Source: Atrichornis clamosus
Lineage: Eukaryota; Chordata; Aves; Passeriformes; Menuridae
Assembly: GCA_013400975.1 (NCBI GenBank)
Contig: WBMZ01011376.1
Span: 106,265-170,264 of the forward strand
Length of the DNA: 64,000 nucleotides
Direction of reading: 5' to 3'
Shown here: piece by piece, positions 24,401-38,100 of the stretch
Numbering within the stretch: position 1 is the stretch's first letter
Layout: each line of letters opens with the position of its first letter
Program-made: the position numbers and the translations under genes
The notes under the pieces: generated by a model
What the model saw: the letters and a program-made list of their open reading frames with translations, nothing else
Database searches by the model: none
What the model was told of the DNA's origin: nothing

Positions 24401-27060
24401 GTGTTTGAAGCAATTCTAATCTATAAGGTTATATATAAGATTATATATACTATAATCTATATATGTACCACTAGCAACCAGAGTACACCCAGAACTAGGC
24501 TGTCTTCTCTAGGATAACTCACACCTCCAAACCTGTGTATTTACCTGAACTATTTATGGTAAAGCCACCACAAACAAGCCAGTTTGCTTTACATTCATTC
24601 TCACTATCACTTGTTTCTGTGACCTGATCTATGGGAAGAATTCAGCAATGTACATTTGCCACGTGGATGGAAAGGAACCACAGGGAAAACTTGAGCTGAG
24701 CAGTCCAATAGAACTCAAATCAGCACTTCTCCAGGAGGCAGTCTCCAAGATAATACCATAATTTCTGTGTTCTCTGATCAAGAATGGACCTGTGAAATCT
24801 TCCTTGTGTGCACACAAGCAAACTTTGCAGTCTATTTCTGCCACCTTTGTGATTATGAAGAAAAATTATTATATAGTGTTAATGATATAGTGTCTTCTAT
24901 CGGAAACTGCAGGTAGCAAGGCACCTGGCACACAGAATCAGGAATCCAGGTGTATGAAGTGCCACTGTTGTCTCAACAAAATTGCCATTTTTTTAAACCA
25001 GTACCGCCCTTACTTCATATGAGGCATAACAAAAGAAACTCTTTCTGACGGGCAAATAAAGAGTGAAAACTATAATTGAAGACAAACATGACAATCTGAG
25101 CGAGGAGGAGTGATTGAAAGGTGAGGAAGAGAAGACTTGCACCAACATTTTTCTGAAAACTTTCCTGGATCACTGGTTGTAAGGAGCTGCATTGCCACTA
25201 GATGTACAAGCACTGAAAAAAAAAAATTTAAAAAAATGCTTCCAGAGCTTAAATAAGTCTACTGTTATTTCGCCTTTGCCTCTCCTCCCAGCCCTTCTGT
25301 TGTGTTGGCTTTTGCTGTATCCAAGTAACAATCTCTGATCTCACTCTTTGACTGGTTTTTCCTCAACAGCTATTTGTTCTTTTCAAACCTTATGTTGCTC
25401 CCCAAATTGGTTGCTTCAGCTGTTTGCTAAACCTCTGGAAAAAGAAAAGCAACAGTCCCTGTTACCAAGCAACATCAGTTTTCCTCCTGTGAGGTTGTGA
25501 TGAGGTACAGTCCTGCTGCCACTGCTGCTCTTGTTCCTTGGAGTTCACTCCACAGCACCTGGAGCTGGCAGGCAGTAGCTAGTCTCTTTACTTTGCTCTG
25601 ATAGCTATTTTATAATTAAATCAGGTGAAATCAACTTTCTGCAGCTTGATTTCTATGCAAAATTCACAGCAGCAACAGGCCAGAGAAAGAACTTAGGTGT
25701 AGTTTTAGCAAGGTTATTAGATTAACCAGGATTGTGTGAATAAAGTAATTTATCTAAATAAAATCTCATCCTTCAGAATGCAAGGATTGCTTTTGGCATC
25801 ACAAAAAAATCATTTGTTCCCTTCCATTTTTTTTTTTTTTAAGTCAAGTGCATTGTTCACTTCTTGTTCAATGGAGCTTAGTAGATAAGGCTGAACACTG
25901 CAGCCTACTCAGATGGAGAGTTCATGGTGGGTCTCCCTGTGCCTTGTGCACAGCCAGCCCAGGCCCAGAACTTCTTAGAGTGTCCAGCACTGCCTGGAAA
26001 AGTGAAAATTCAGCCCATTCTTCACTTTTCTAATTGGACAGAATTTAATATTTAATTTTTTTATGAAATCATAAGACATGGGATACAGAGCAGCAGTAAC
26101 AGAAAATGTCTACCTTCCTTTAAAATGCTTTTCCCAGTCTGTGTGGGCTTACCAAAGTGAAGGGAATGTCTGTGCTGATATGATTGTACAGGCTGTAGGT
26201 ATGTCTAAGCCCACTGTAAACTACCAACACCCGAGTAGCAGTTTAAGCACAGCAGTCTCAATCTCCAGCACAGGCTAATTTGCCCCGTTCCTCAGGCTCT
26301 GAAATAAAGGCAAACCCTAACAATCCCGAATGACTGCAGAGCCTAAATTCCTGCATGCAAAACTCTTTACAGTCTGAAAATATCTCACTGCTCACAGAGA
26401 TGATAACATATCTCACAGCATAGAAACAAGGCTTCACTCTTTAGTTAAATCACTCCCTTCCTTCATATACCTTTGTAGGAATTGAACCAGACAGATTCAG
26501 CCTGTTCCTGAACGTAGGCTGCAAACACTAATCAGATCTCCAAAGGGGCCTTTGGGATGATTGACGGGGAAGCCCTTAATAAAGGCTTTCTGGTTTTGGC
26601 AGGCAAGCAGGAGAGCAAGCAAGAAAAGGAAGCAGCTTGAGTTACTTGAAATGTTGAGGTGGAGGCGTTTGATAAACTGTGATGGGAGAGATGTTTGACG
26701 AGCCGTGAGCAGAGAGCAGCTGTAGGAATTCTGATGGGCCTGCTGAAATGGCCATGAAGTGGTTAAGTCTTCATTTTCCATTCTTGCCATTGGCAGAGAG
26801 GAGATATATAGAGTCAGCAAAACACAGATGAGAAGAACCATCCTAAACTTTCAGTGAGCAAAGAGCCTGGAGACCTCCCCGCATTTCACAGGCCATGTCT
26901 GAAATCCTTGCACTGTTAAGGTCTTGGAGATGGACACTGTTTTCAGAGCTGTCACTGAATTCTGTGATAGATTTCTAAAGATGTAAGAGGAAGAGAAATT
27001 TGAATTTTACATTTCTGTGCTGTAAATAGTGGAAAGGTGTGTGAAAATACTAGGAGCATC
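21495..27060. other. Unique non-coding DNA
   Basis: A+T-rich sequence with no gene recognised. At 24420-24465 there is an A+T palindrome ('agattata' ... 'tataatct'). A T run lies at 25828-25841. At 26143-26214 a 9-bp inverted repeat and a 'gtatgtcta' motif hint at an old DNA transposon (see findings). The minus-strand frame over 26497-26841 starts hydrophobic and could pass for a signal peptide, but nothing else in it is recognisable. Confidence 0.55.
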
Positions 27061-27338
27061 TCAAGTAATGAGGGACAGGACAACAGGAGATGGCTTGAAG
27101 TTGTAACAGGGGAGGATAAAGTTGGATTTTAGGAAAAATTTCTTACCCAAAGGAGTTATCAAGTACTGGAACAGGCTGCCCAGGGAAGTGGCGAAGTCAC
27201 CATCCTTGGATGTATCTGCAAGACATGTAGACCTGGCACTTTGGGACATGGTTTAGTGGTGGATTTGGCAGTGCTGGGTTAATGGTTGGACTCGATGACC
27301 TTAGAGGTCTTTTTCAAACTAAACCACTCTGTGATTCT
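27061..27338 (+). mobile_element. CR1 LINE 3' end, 5'-truncated
   Basis: This is a clear avian CR1 tail in sense orientation. Ordered blocks are 'ggcttgaagttgtaacaggg', 'ttaggaaaaatttcttaccc', 'ggaacaggctgcccaggga', 'gtggcgaagtcaccatcc', 'gggacatggtttagtgg' and 'tggttggactcgatgacctt', with the terminus at 'ctgtgattct'. The reading Trp-Asn-Arg-Leu-Pro-Arg followed by Ser-Pro-Ser-Leu is the end of the CR1 reverse-transcriptase frame (ORF2), interrupted by stops. CR1 copies are normally 5'-truncated, as here (about 280 bp of roughly 4.5 kb). Divergence looks moderate. Confidence 0.95.
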
Positions 27339-30300
27339 CTAACAGTACCAAGACAACGAGGCACTGAAAATTCACTGAGGAAATTGTGCTTCAAGAAGAA
27401 ACGCTCACAGCATCAGAGGTACTGAAGAGAGCCTGAAGAGTTGTATTGCAGATTGTTTACTTTGAGCAACAGACACTAGTTTGCTTAACCAGCCCAGCAG
27501 TGGAAGTAAGTGATGTTTAACCTGTGAAGGTTTGTTCAGACTTTGTTTGGCAAAAACAGATGGAATTCAATTTTCTCACAATTATTATGTGCTGAGAATA
27601 GCTAAATTGTTGCTATGGAAGTGGAAAGGTACAACAACAAAATAAAATACCAGACTAACAGTCTTGAGGCCAAAACATAAAAATATGGCTTCACGTACAG
27701 ATGCACAACAAACGGAACATTATAGCATATCATAGAATGATTGCACCTAATTATATAATGAAAGTAGGTCATTGTAGCTACATGATATGTTTGTGTGTTT
27801 TCCCAGCTTGGTTTCATTCTTCAAGACAAAAATGGCAAGGTATACATGACACAACATTCATTTACCATGTAAAAGACATGAGGCTACTGATAAATGTATG
27901 GTAAAAGTAACCAGTCAAGCTTTCTCTCAAGCTGAACTCATTTTATCTCACTAATGCATCTTCCAAGCTTTATACATGGCTTATTTGTGTCCATTCTTAT
28001 AGCAGTTACAGGTTGTGTTCTCTGACTTTGCCTAGAAAGGGTTTTACTTGCTTCCTTTCAAACATGGGGGAGGAAAAAAAATTAGGAAAATAAAGTAACA
28101 GCATTGGGCATAGTTCAATACCAAACTATTCTGTTCAGCCTATAATTTAATTCCCAATACAGACCCATAATCAGTGACCCAAAAAGTCAAGCCTCCATCC
28201 CATGGAATTTTGCTATTAACTTCACAGGGATTCCACCTGAAAGAAATAATAGTGAGTTCTTTCACCAGATTGAAAGGCTGAGGTACAGAGGGCAAAAATA
28301 CTCATCGAAAATTCAACAGATGCATTGCTTTTAGAGAGAGTCAAATTCGCCCACATAACCTCAGTTCGTCCTCCTTTATGACCTAGTTTAATGAAATCTT
28401 GAGTAAAACTTCACATCAAAATATCACAGAAAAAACACAGATGTATTCAGTGCTTGGGACTTCAAGGTGGACAGGATGTGGAATTATCTTAGAGGATATA
28501 TATCTTACTGGTAGATAATATGAATTTTTTCTTATTTTGACAACCAATATATTTTGAACTTGATATTAAGACCTGCTTAGAAGTAGAAAGTTTTAGCTGG
28601 TGTCTCAGCTAGCTAAAACAGTATTACATTTTTGCAGTCGTGTACAATGGAATCACTATTAAAAGCTGAGTCCTATATTAAACACTTTAACACATTTTGA
28701 CTGACATTTCTAAATGCTGATTTCTCTAGCTAATAAGGGAAGTAAAAGAAGTGATTAAGAAGAGAACACTAACTTTTTGGATATAGGTTTCTTCTTGAAA
28801 TACCAATTGCTAGTTAAGATTTCCCATACACCATGGATCAAAACTGCAAGAAATTCTGAAATTTGGCCAATATTCTTGAAAAAAACTTACTCAAATTCCC
28901 AAACTTTTTGTTAATCTAACTTGTTCTGTGTGTCTGGGAATTTTTCAGCTGAAAATTATTCTTCACTAAGAACATTTTCTCCTTTGTTAAAAAAAAAAAA
29001 AAAGCTCAGCTCCCAAAAAAATCAACAAGGAGAAAAAAAAGCACCTTGTTTGAGTTTCAGCATTAGACTCATCCACTATGTTTCCCAATCCTCTGCCAAC
29101 ATTTTCACATTTCATTGCATAATTCAAATAAGAATACTATTTAATATTATGAAACTTATGCTATCTTACATAACATATTACTCTTATACAGCTCAATACT
29201 ATGCTGTACTCCCAGTCCAGCTACCTGGTTTGTGTGAGAGAGTACAAAGATCAGAAAAGGTAGAATTAGGAAAATGGGGATAGAAATTTTATATAATTGG
29301 GGGAGGGGAGAGGAAATGATGGGGCAATAAGGAACTTCATTACAACAAACTAACATATTACCAGTGATTTCAAATTATATTAATTTTTTATCCTGCTTTA
29401 ATATTCTGTGTATTTTTTAAAGTTTACTTTAGAAATAAACTCCATGGGGTTCCTGGCAGAGCTGCTCTGCCACAACAGTTTATACCGACCATCTGTGGTG
29501 AGCCAGAAGCTTCCCGAATGTTCTGCCACCTGACTCAAAATCCTGAAGCTTTTCACATTTTTCTGCCAATTTTCATCCATACTATGTCTGTTTCCAACAC
29601 TGAAAACCTAAAAAAGCAAAATATATATCTAAAAGATGCACAGGATAGTAAATTCAGCCACGATATCATGGCCAAAAGAAAAGACCAAGACTATGGTAAT
29701 CTGGGTCTGCGAGCTCTAATCACTGGGGACAGTTGCATACCCTGAAAATAAGAGTTGTTGAAGAGCAAGAGGGCTCCTGCTTTTTCTAGGGACATAGAAA
29801 ACTCAGTGTCATTTCCTTTTAGCACACAATAATATCAGGGTAGATGTAAGGCTAATTTCTATTTCTGTAAGTGACCAAAACCTCCTTTTTTTCACCACAG
29901 ACAACATTTCTTCTGTCAGTGTTTCAGTTTCTCACATGTAAAGCATAGAAAATATAACTATGCTTTGATACTATTTGGTCAATTTGCAGTAAATGAAGAC
30001 TCTCTTCTGGGAAACACAGCAGATGATCAAAGAAAGCACAAGAGAAAAAGGACACTAAAATAATTGAATTGCCATGTTCGCCAACAACAGGAAAGGCCAA
30101 GATTCAGGAAAAGATTCAAATTTTTGCTGCATGGAAACAGACTACCAAAAAATTATGAAAGTCTAGAATGATGTAGCAGAAGATCATACACAAGAGCAGC
30201 AGTGTAACTCAGAAGTCAGTTTGCTTTACAATCCATGATAAACCTACAATAATTTCCTTTTCATGAGCTAGTAATAAACCTCTATTAAAGATTTAGTCCA

Positions 30301-33300
30301 GCTGTTTCTGTACAATTCTATTAATGTTAGACATGTCCTGAAGCATCTAGACTCAGGTTAATTTTTTTCCTGCTTAAGCTGTATTTAAAGCAGGTTATAA
30401 AAGTACTGTCTAAGACAACATTGATTCCACAAAATAGATAGCTGTAATTTATCAATATCTTATAAATCCATCTGACATTTGAGATAGTAATGTCCAACTT
30501 GCTCTTACAAATAACTGCCCACTGCCGTTTTTAAATCAAGATGCTGTCAAATACTGGTCCCTGGCCACTTCCATTACAGAAACCTTCTTTTACATCCCCA
30601 AATGTCTCTTTAATTGTGATTGTCCCAACACCAATCTGGTGAGCCTGCAACTGTCTTCCAGCTGGGCACCCAAGAACAGACAGGTTTTCCAGAGCCCCAG
30701 GTGAGCCTTTCTAATAGACCCTCTCTACACTTGAGCAACTCTAACAACAAAGGGAAAACGAGGGAGGTGTCATTTCCTAGACCTTCATGGAATAAGCCTC
30801 CTCTGTCAAGTGTGATCAGAAAGGGCCGACATTCTATATTTGTTTTGCCATGGTATGACCCAAATCAGTGTTTGCTCCTAACCAGGATATTGGGATCCCA
30901 TGGTTTAAATGCTTATCTCGGGCTGGGTTCTAAAGAAAATTTCCAGAAATGCTTTTCAACACATATGTTTAAAGAATATCAAAGAAAAGCAAATATATAT
31001 TTCAAGCACCCACTGGTACTGGAGTTTTAGGAATTTCAGGGGGGTGGTTTTGTTTGTGGGTTGGTTCAGGAGGTTTCTTTTTCTTTATCTATCTCAGCTA
31101 AAGGATTCTGTGAATTTGCTTGGAATTCATACCTTGTGCAAGCCCAGTTTTTAAGAGTTATTTAGGTGAAATATTCTCAGCATGCATTCTTAAACAAGTT
31201 TTTATAACTCCTGGAGCTCCTGTGAAAGAGCTGAGTGTTCAAAGACCAAAGTCTTTTCCTAACTTTCCTCACATACCCTTTGAACTTTTTAAATGGGTAA
31301 TGAATTTTCTCAGCTACATGCTTCAGCTGGTTTCCTTGGAATTGATACTGATATTAAGAACACCACCAGCTGTCACTTCCTTTACCAGACTCTAGACAAT
31401 GAGTCAGAAGTGTGTTGGCCTTTGCATGTATTACCCAGCTTTTGCCAGTGTAGTGATCTCAAACTTGCATTGACAATTCCCATGTTACCAGATTAAGTGT
31501 GCCTTAAAATAATGCACAGATGAGCTTTCATACTGAGCCTTTTCCCCTATAATCTCTCTCTTGCTATTGTTGTCATATTTCCCTCTTTATCTTTACTCAT
31601 GCAAATTTTACCACAGTCTTTTAGATTATGCCAGGAGTTTCCAAGTTTTTCGACAGAAGCCCATGAGAAGCAGCGTGTCAACGACAACGAGATAACGCTG
31701 GTTTCAAACCAGTACTCTCTGCATGTTCCGCAATAGTAAAAATGTTTCCAAAAGCTAAACACGTTCTCCTGCCATTAGCAGCATGTTGTTCCCTGTGACT
31801 GTACAAACGTGAGTTACCTTTCTCTCACACACAGCCGTCTGACTGACCTCTGTCAAAAGCTGCCTCTTGTAACATTACTTTCTCCATGTCAAAAGCTACT
31901 ACTGGCTCTTTTCTTCACATAAAAATAGCTCTCTCTCCTTTTGGCCTACATGCATCTTTCCCACTGACAGTCTTTCTTTTATTTTTCTTTTTTCTCACTG
32001 CCTTCCCCCCCAAGAGAGACTCCAGATGTTTACATTTCTTAATTGAATTTATGCAGAAAGGAAGTCCAAGTGAACTTTGGCTTATGTTCAATGGTAATTC
32101 AGATAAGAACTAGAAGGAAGTTTGAATTTAAAGGAGAGAAATTAGAAACTTGAGACACCAAATGTTATTCAGTGGCATGTCAAATGCTTATCAAGATATC
32201 TTTTATAACATATTTAATTGTTTCTTGTAATTTGAATAATATGAAAGACCAGTAATAAGGAATGTTTCATTGGGTTTCTTTTTGAAGTGCTGTCTCAAAC
32301 CCTGAAACATTTAAAAAGGATGCTATAATTAGACTTGGCTGGAAACTTCTTGATTAAACACTTTTGATTTGAAAAATGCTGATTTGTTAGAACTGCAACT
32401 TTTTGCATACATGTATGTGTTTTAATGAAACTTTAAGGAAAAAAGCTTCTTAAGTCAAAACAGGAAAAAGTCAGAGATAAACCATGACAAAGCTCAGCTC
32501 ACAAAGGTAAGATGTTCTGCTGTGTCCTGAGACAGTGACCTAAGAGTCTGCTTCAGTCTGGGTTCCCTGGAAATGATACAGGATAAACTGCCAGAGTGTT
32601 AGAAATTAACCGGCAGCTTATCTTTTCTTCCACATCTGATCTTGTCACCTACTTTCTTCCATAGCCATCTACGCACTTACTTTTTGAAGAAACTTTGCCA
32701 CTTTAGTCTTATCAGGTTGTCCTGACTGTTACTGAATTCTCCTTGGCTATCCCAGTTCATTACAATCTAAACTTTGAGTCCTTCTGGATGTGTAACATTC
32801 CAGTAGGTCACCCTCCACACTGCACCCAAATTCAAGAGATCTTATTTAGTTGGGTAATTTTCTTTAACTGGTGTTCGTCAGAAACAGTTCAAGCTGATGT
32901 TTTGTTCATATCACTGAATTAAGCCAAAGACAAACCCCTCAAATTCTGCACGACTTTGAGAGCTCACAGAGCTATCTTTAAAGTTTCATCTGTAATAAAA
33001 AAATACAAGTAAATCAGTCAGGCAGTCAGTCAATTAAGACTGAAAAACCACTGTGACCTTTTCAATCTACTTTAGAAATTCATAAAGAGTTGCTTTCCAG
33101 AATGAGTAGGATTGCTTGATATAGTGTAATAGACTGAAGCCAAAACTAACAAGATCTTTGAAGGTCTTGAGTAGTCTGCTTCCAGTGAAGTCTAGAGTCT
33201 CCCAGACTTGTTACCTGGCACACGAGCTATACCATCAGTTCTCATGAACAGATTGTGAAATTTGCAATTTCCTAGGAAAATTTTTGTGCTGCAATCTACC

Positions 33301-34564
33301 CTGATTTTTTTTTTCTGTTGTCAGGCTGCTCACTTCTCATGCCAGCTGCTCCACCCACCTGTTCCCCTGTGTATAACTTAATAATCTCCATTTGATATAA
33401 ACTAGAGCAGACCGAGGAAGTGTAAACTTTCAGTGTAGGATGATAGCACGGGGCGACTCTGGGGGAGTAGAATGTCTGGCAGTATACATGCAGCAAGCAC
33501 AAGATTCTGATCAGCAGTAATGAATAGATCGCTTCAGGAATAATCTTCATTAAGTTGATTGGTGCTGTGGGGATTGATTCTACAAGGTGCTGTTTCATCT
33601 TGTGGCCACACAAACATTTTTGAGCAAATGAAATGTTCTTCCCCACTTTTTCACGTTCTAGCATTCCTCAGAAGTCACAGTAAGGATTCTGTATCCAAGC
33701 AGGAATTCTAACTCCTACAGTCAGAGGATGAACTGACAGATGCATTTTCCAGTCTTTGATCAAAAACCACCCCTCCCACACCATAAAAACACCCTACTCC
33801 CACACTACTTTAAATCTCCTATGGTACTTCCCAAAGACGGTGAGGATTTCCTAGACCTTTAATAATTTACTGTTTCAATCCAATGGTATGAATTGTTTGG
33901 TGAAAATACTGATTTACTGTTGTAGGAAATGGTGGTCTCTCTTTAAATATCAGCTGCTTAAAAGTTCAACATCTAAGTAGCAGGCAAGCTGAACAGACTC
34001 TCCTTCAGTGACAGCAGAAAGAGGAGAACTCTCAAGTTGTGGTTTGTCCCATCTATTAAGATGGCAAGAAAGATGTTTTAGAGTTCCTTATTTCTCTCCA
34101 TTGACTAATGAGGCAATCTAGATTAACAGATTGAAGTCAATGTCTAACTTTAGAGAGTTAAACTTTTAAAGTTGGAGTGTGATGTGAAGTCCACCCTAGA
34201 AAGGTCCTTGCACATATCACCACATACATGTACAAATATCTGTATAGCATTTCACAGGAAATGCCCACGTTCTTTCATATCACCATTGTTTCAAGTCTTT
34301 GAAGATCAGCTGTAAGTACATTAATTTGCAAGGTTGCCTTTAAATGCTTTATTAATTCAATGAGCAAGTTTTCACAGTTTTCTCAATCTGGTGGGAAATG
34401 TTTCCCCTTTAAAACCAGGAAATACAGAACTAATTAGTTTTCTAATTTTAGATTTGTATATCTTGGTTTTGATTTCACGTTTGTTTAATTGCGTTTATAA
34501 GTATTGGTAAGGGGTTAGATAATGATCAAAGGTTGTTAGCTAAGTAATTTAAACAACTTGTTTG
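27339..34564. other. Unique non-coding DNA
   Basis: A+T-rich, with no gene recognised. Simple items are a 15-base A run near 28989 and short T runs. A trace of an old amniote repeat is at 28145-28250. The plus-strand frame at 30620-31030 (136 codons) and the minus-strand frame at 33296-33664 (122 codons) were read through. Neither shows a domain, and both are in the range expected by chance for this much sequence. Confidence 0.55.
28145..28250. repeat. Possible trace of an ancient amniote repeat
   Basis: The sequence 'cccatggaattttgctatta' followed by 'acttcacagggatt' parallels a repeat core that I remember as CCCATTGAAGTCAATGG...AGTTTTGCCATTGACTTCAATGGGA, here with many substitutions. The ordered agreement over about 30 bases is better than at the other three sites of this kind, but still only suggestive. 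Confidence 0.38.
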
Positions 34565-35140
34565 CACAGAATCACAGAATGGTTGAGACTGGGAGAGACC
34601 AAAGTGGGGTCATCTGGTCCAACCTCCCAGCTCAAGCAGGGTCATCCCAGAGCACATGGCAGAGGACTGCATCCAGACAATTCTGGAATATCTTCAGTGA
34701 GAGAGAGTCCACACCCTCTGTTCCAGTCTGTGATCGTTGCACAGTAGAGAAGTTTTTCCTCATGTTCAGGTGGAACTTCCTGTGCATTGGTTTCTGCCCG
34801 TTGCCCCTTGTCCTATTGCTGGGCACCACCGAGCAGCGCCTGGAGACATCCTCGTGACACCCTCCCGTCAGATACTGACAGACATTGATGAAGTCCCCTC
34901 TCAGCTGGCTCTTCTTGAGACTGGACAGGCCCAGCTCCCTAAGCCTTTCCTCCTAAGAGACATGCTCCAGTCCCTTTATCATCTTTGTTGCCCTCAGCTG
35001 GACCTACTCCAGAAGCTCCATGTCTCTTTTGTCCTGAGGAGCCCAGAACTGGACACAGCACTCCAGATGTGCCTCACCAGGGCTGAGTAGAGGGGCAGAT
35101 GCCCTGCCTTGACTTGCTGGCAATGATCTTTCTCCTATAA
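34565..35140 (-). mobile_element. CR1 LINE 3' fragment, about 576 bp
   Basis: Minus-strand copy. Its 3' terminus is at the left ('cacagaatcacagaatgg', the complement of the CR1 octamers), followed by 'gtcatctggtccaacctccc'. The interior includes 'tggaacttcctgtgcattgg', 'cgttgccccttgtcctattg', 'ggcaccaccgagcagcgcct', 'cagatactgacagacattga', 'gaagtcccctctcagctgg' and 'cccagaactggacacagcac', the familiar order of the CR1 ORF2 end and 3' UTR. On the minus strand a broken frame (34632-34829) gives the reverse-transcriptase C-terminal part. The left tail differs from the copy at 63421, so the two belong to different CR1 subfamilies. The right boundary is approximate. Confidence 0.96.
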
Positions 35141-38100
35141 CCAAACACTTCATCATATTTACTCAAGAAGTGCCACTGCCTTTGCTAGGTTGCTCGTGCT
35201 AGTAAAATGAGTAGAAGTTGTCTGCCGTGACTCTTAATAGAGGGATAAATCACCATTGAAATCTGTGGGGAATCAGAGGTTTAAATCTGAATATTTAAAC
35301 ACCTACATGCACCTGGGCTTCAATGGTCTTAGCATGCAGAATCTGCTCTTCTCTTACTGATCTCATTGCCAAGTTAACTTGGCATCTCCCATTTCTCTGT
35401 CTGGATATGAACTCCATTAAAGGCTGGCAGTAGCTCTAAGGTCTAACAGCTGGGAATACAGCTAACTAAAGAGGTGTAGAGTCCATTAGAACTGCAACAG
35501 TGGAAGTAGGAAATGTGTCTTGGGGCAGGAAAGCAGACCCAGCTGATATCATCTAGAGTACACTGAAAATAAGATACAAAGAGCAGATCAGCAGAAGCTC
35601 ACTGTGGAAGGGTGGAATTAGAAATTATAAATTCAAGTCTACGCCACAAAGGCAAAAACAAGAAGCATTTCTGACAGGCAAAACATTACTAACTCTTAAT
35701 CTCCACAAGCCTAAGAGAAGTAGCCCAGAGAACAGTATGAAAATAATAAACTGCTATGAAAATAATAAACTAAAGTTACCAATTAATTTTTAAAAAGGGA
35801 TAGGATATCCTTATGTCTTTTGTAGGCAAAGGCAGTTCTCTAGTTCCCCTCATTTAAGATCAGAACTGTGATCTGTTAGCACTACAGGTACTTGCATTTC
35901 ATTTATTACTTCCCTGCATAGAAATATTTTAGTCTGGTCTTTCTAATTATTAGGGATTCACAGTGTATGTGCAGGTCCTTCTCTCCCAAAGCACTTTCCT
36001 GGCACTCAGCTGGGTATTTTTCCAAGGGAGTCCATACCTCAATGCTATGAAAGTACAGCACTTCTAAAATCTGATGGCCACAGCTACCAGTTTTCCTTTA
36101 AATATACAATTCTGTACTTTAGATGTTGTCACACAAGGTGGCAGACAGGAGCTCTTGTAACAAACCTGGAAGAACTTTTATTTCTGTAACTGCGACAAGA
36201 TGCAGTCCTAAAATCCCAAAACTTTAACCACACCCAAACACACAAGCAGCACATTCCAGCTAATTTTACAACACACCATATGATGGCTGTTTCCAAAAAC
36301 CTTCACCTGAAGTATACTTCCACACTTAAAAACATATTGATATGGATACATGTAATGGATTACAGTTCCAAACTATTAACAGCTGTTCTGTGTGGGCCTG
36401 ATAAATATTCCTTTACATGTATGACACAATTTGTTAAATTATTTCACTCTTACACTTAGGAAAGAACAAATCCTGCCAACATTTATGTATGTGCTTGGCT
36501 TTACCAGCCTGACTACTCCTGGCATCAAGTATGATTTTTATAAGATCAAGGCCTAAGATATCATATGCAATAACTTGGAATAGAAATGCTTTCTAAAAAA
36601 ATAACACTTGCCCTAGCTGAAAGCTACTGAGATTTCATCGTGATTATCATCAGCAGCCTGGTGAATAAACATGAGACACTCAGGCATTTACTCTGGTCAG
36701 GCATCAGGGAGAAGAACATTAAACAAAGGAGGGAGAAAAGATGCAGAAGGGCAGAAAAGGTTTTTTATAGCTTCCAAGTGTTGTAACTTACCCTGAAATG
36801 TCAGGTTTTTCTTAGGGAAAAGTCAGGCGGGCCTAGTAAAGGGCCAAATGTGAATGTTGAGATGGAACTTAGTGCTAGACAGATTTTGAAAGTAAAGCTC
36901 TGGAATCACAGTAGTTTTGCCTCTGAATTCTACACCTGGTTACTAGAGAATTGTTTTATGTATCTACCAAGAAAAGCAGATCTGTGTCTAAAGGTTTTCT
37001 CTTTCTTTTTAGTGTAGTGGAACAGAAGATATGATAGGATACAGGTGATTAATAAAGAATCTCATGCTGCTCTGTGTCTGGTATCACCTAGATTTGAGAA
37101 AAGTGGGTATTTACTAAAATGAATGATTTAACATCCCAAAGAATATAGGGAAGCTGTGTCATAGAGTGACTTGGAAATCAGTCCAGTTTATTCCATAATT
37201 ACTTTGATGACAAATAAAAAAGTTTGGGTTTTTTAAATTAATTTTGCTGCTTTTCACTGGCTACTTTTGGGCTTTTTCACTACTACTTCTCATCATTAGA
37301 CCTTCTCTTCTTAAACCAACCTCTCATTTTCTGTCAAATCCTGATTTCCTTAAGGGATCAATTACTATATCCCTGAACTGAGAGGATCTGAGGAATGCAT
37401 CCCATAATCTCAAATTACTAATATAGTTTTAAATGATAAGTCATATACAAGCTAAACCAGTGACTTCCACTATTTCTACTGAAATTGCCTAAGTTTTAGC
37501 ATCTGTTAAAAAGGACTCCAAACTGTCATATTCCTTGTACATGGTTCTAGTAGCAACTTATTTAACATTCTCTTCACATTAATAGTTTTCTATATCTTAA
37601 TTGCAGAATCTGGGAGTCCTTGCCAGCTACTTGATCTAGCTGTAGTCTCTGTCCTGACCCCATGCCAAGAGGGAGATTGACAAATTTTCTGGCTTCCCCC
37701 ACCACTTTTTCCCATTCATTACTTGCCATGGGAAGAAAAGCAGATATGAAGGGTGGGAGAGAGTTGTAATATGCTGTGGCCAAGTCTTCAAGTAGGACAA
37801 TAAAAATGATCAGGTCCCAGTATTTAGATATAATCATTAGTCATTCAGTGTTTAGAGTAATACAGTCATTAACCCCCACATAAAATGAGAAGGTATCAGA
37901 AGTGATCAGAGTCCAGATCCTCTGTTTTATGAGGGACAGATCCAAGTCGTCCGAATATCATCTTGGAAGATCTCTAATAACAGAATCTTTGAAAGATAGA
38001 TCACAGGCTGAGTAACTAATATCACTAGGACTTCCACCATTGTTGAGGAAGTTACTCCTCATTGCTAATGTCTGCATTAGCCACATTGAAACTCCATTCT

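Noticed and set aside
24420..24465. A+T palindrome
   Set aside because: An 8-bp stem in near-pure A+T DNA is expected by chance.
26497..26841. Minus-strand frame beginning with a signal-peptide-like segment
   Set aside because: Hydrophobic starts are common in T-rich antisense readings. No mature domain or splice site follows.
30620..31030. Plus-strand frame of 136 codons
   Set aside because: No domain, splice sites or codon signal were seen. The length is compatible with chance in this amount of sequence.
34558..35090. Plus-strand open frames of 99, 61 and 117 codons
   Set aside because: They read the antisense strand of the CR1 fragment. The element's own coding sense is the minus strand.
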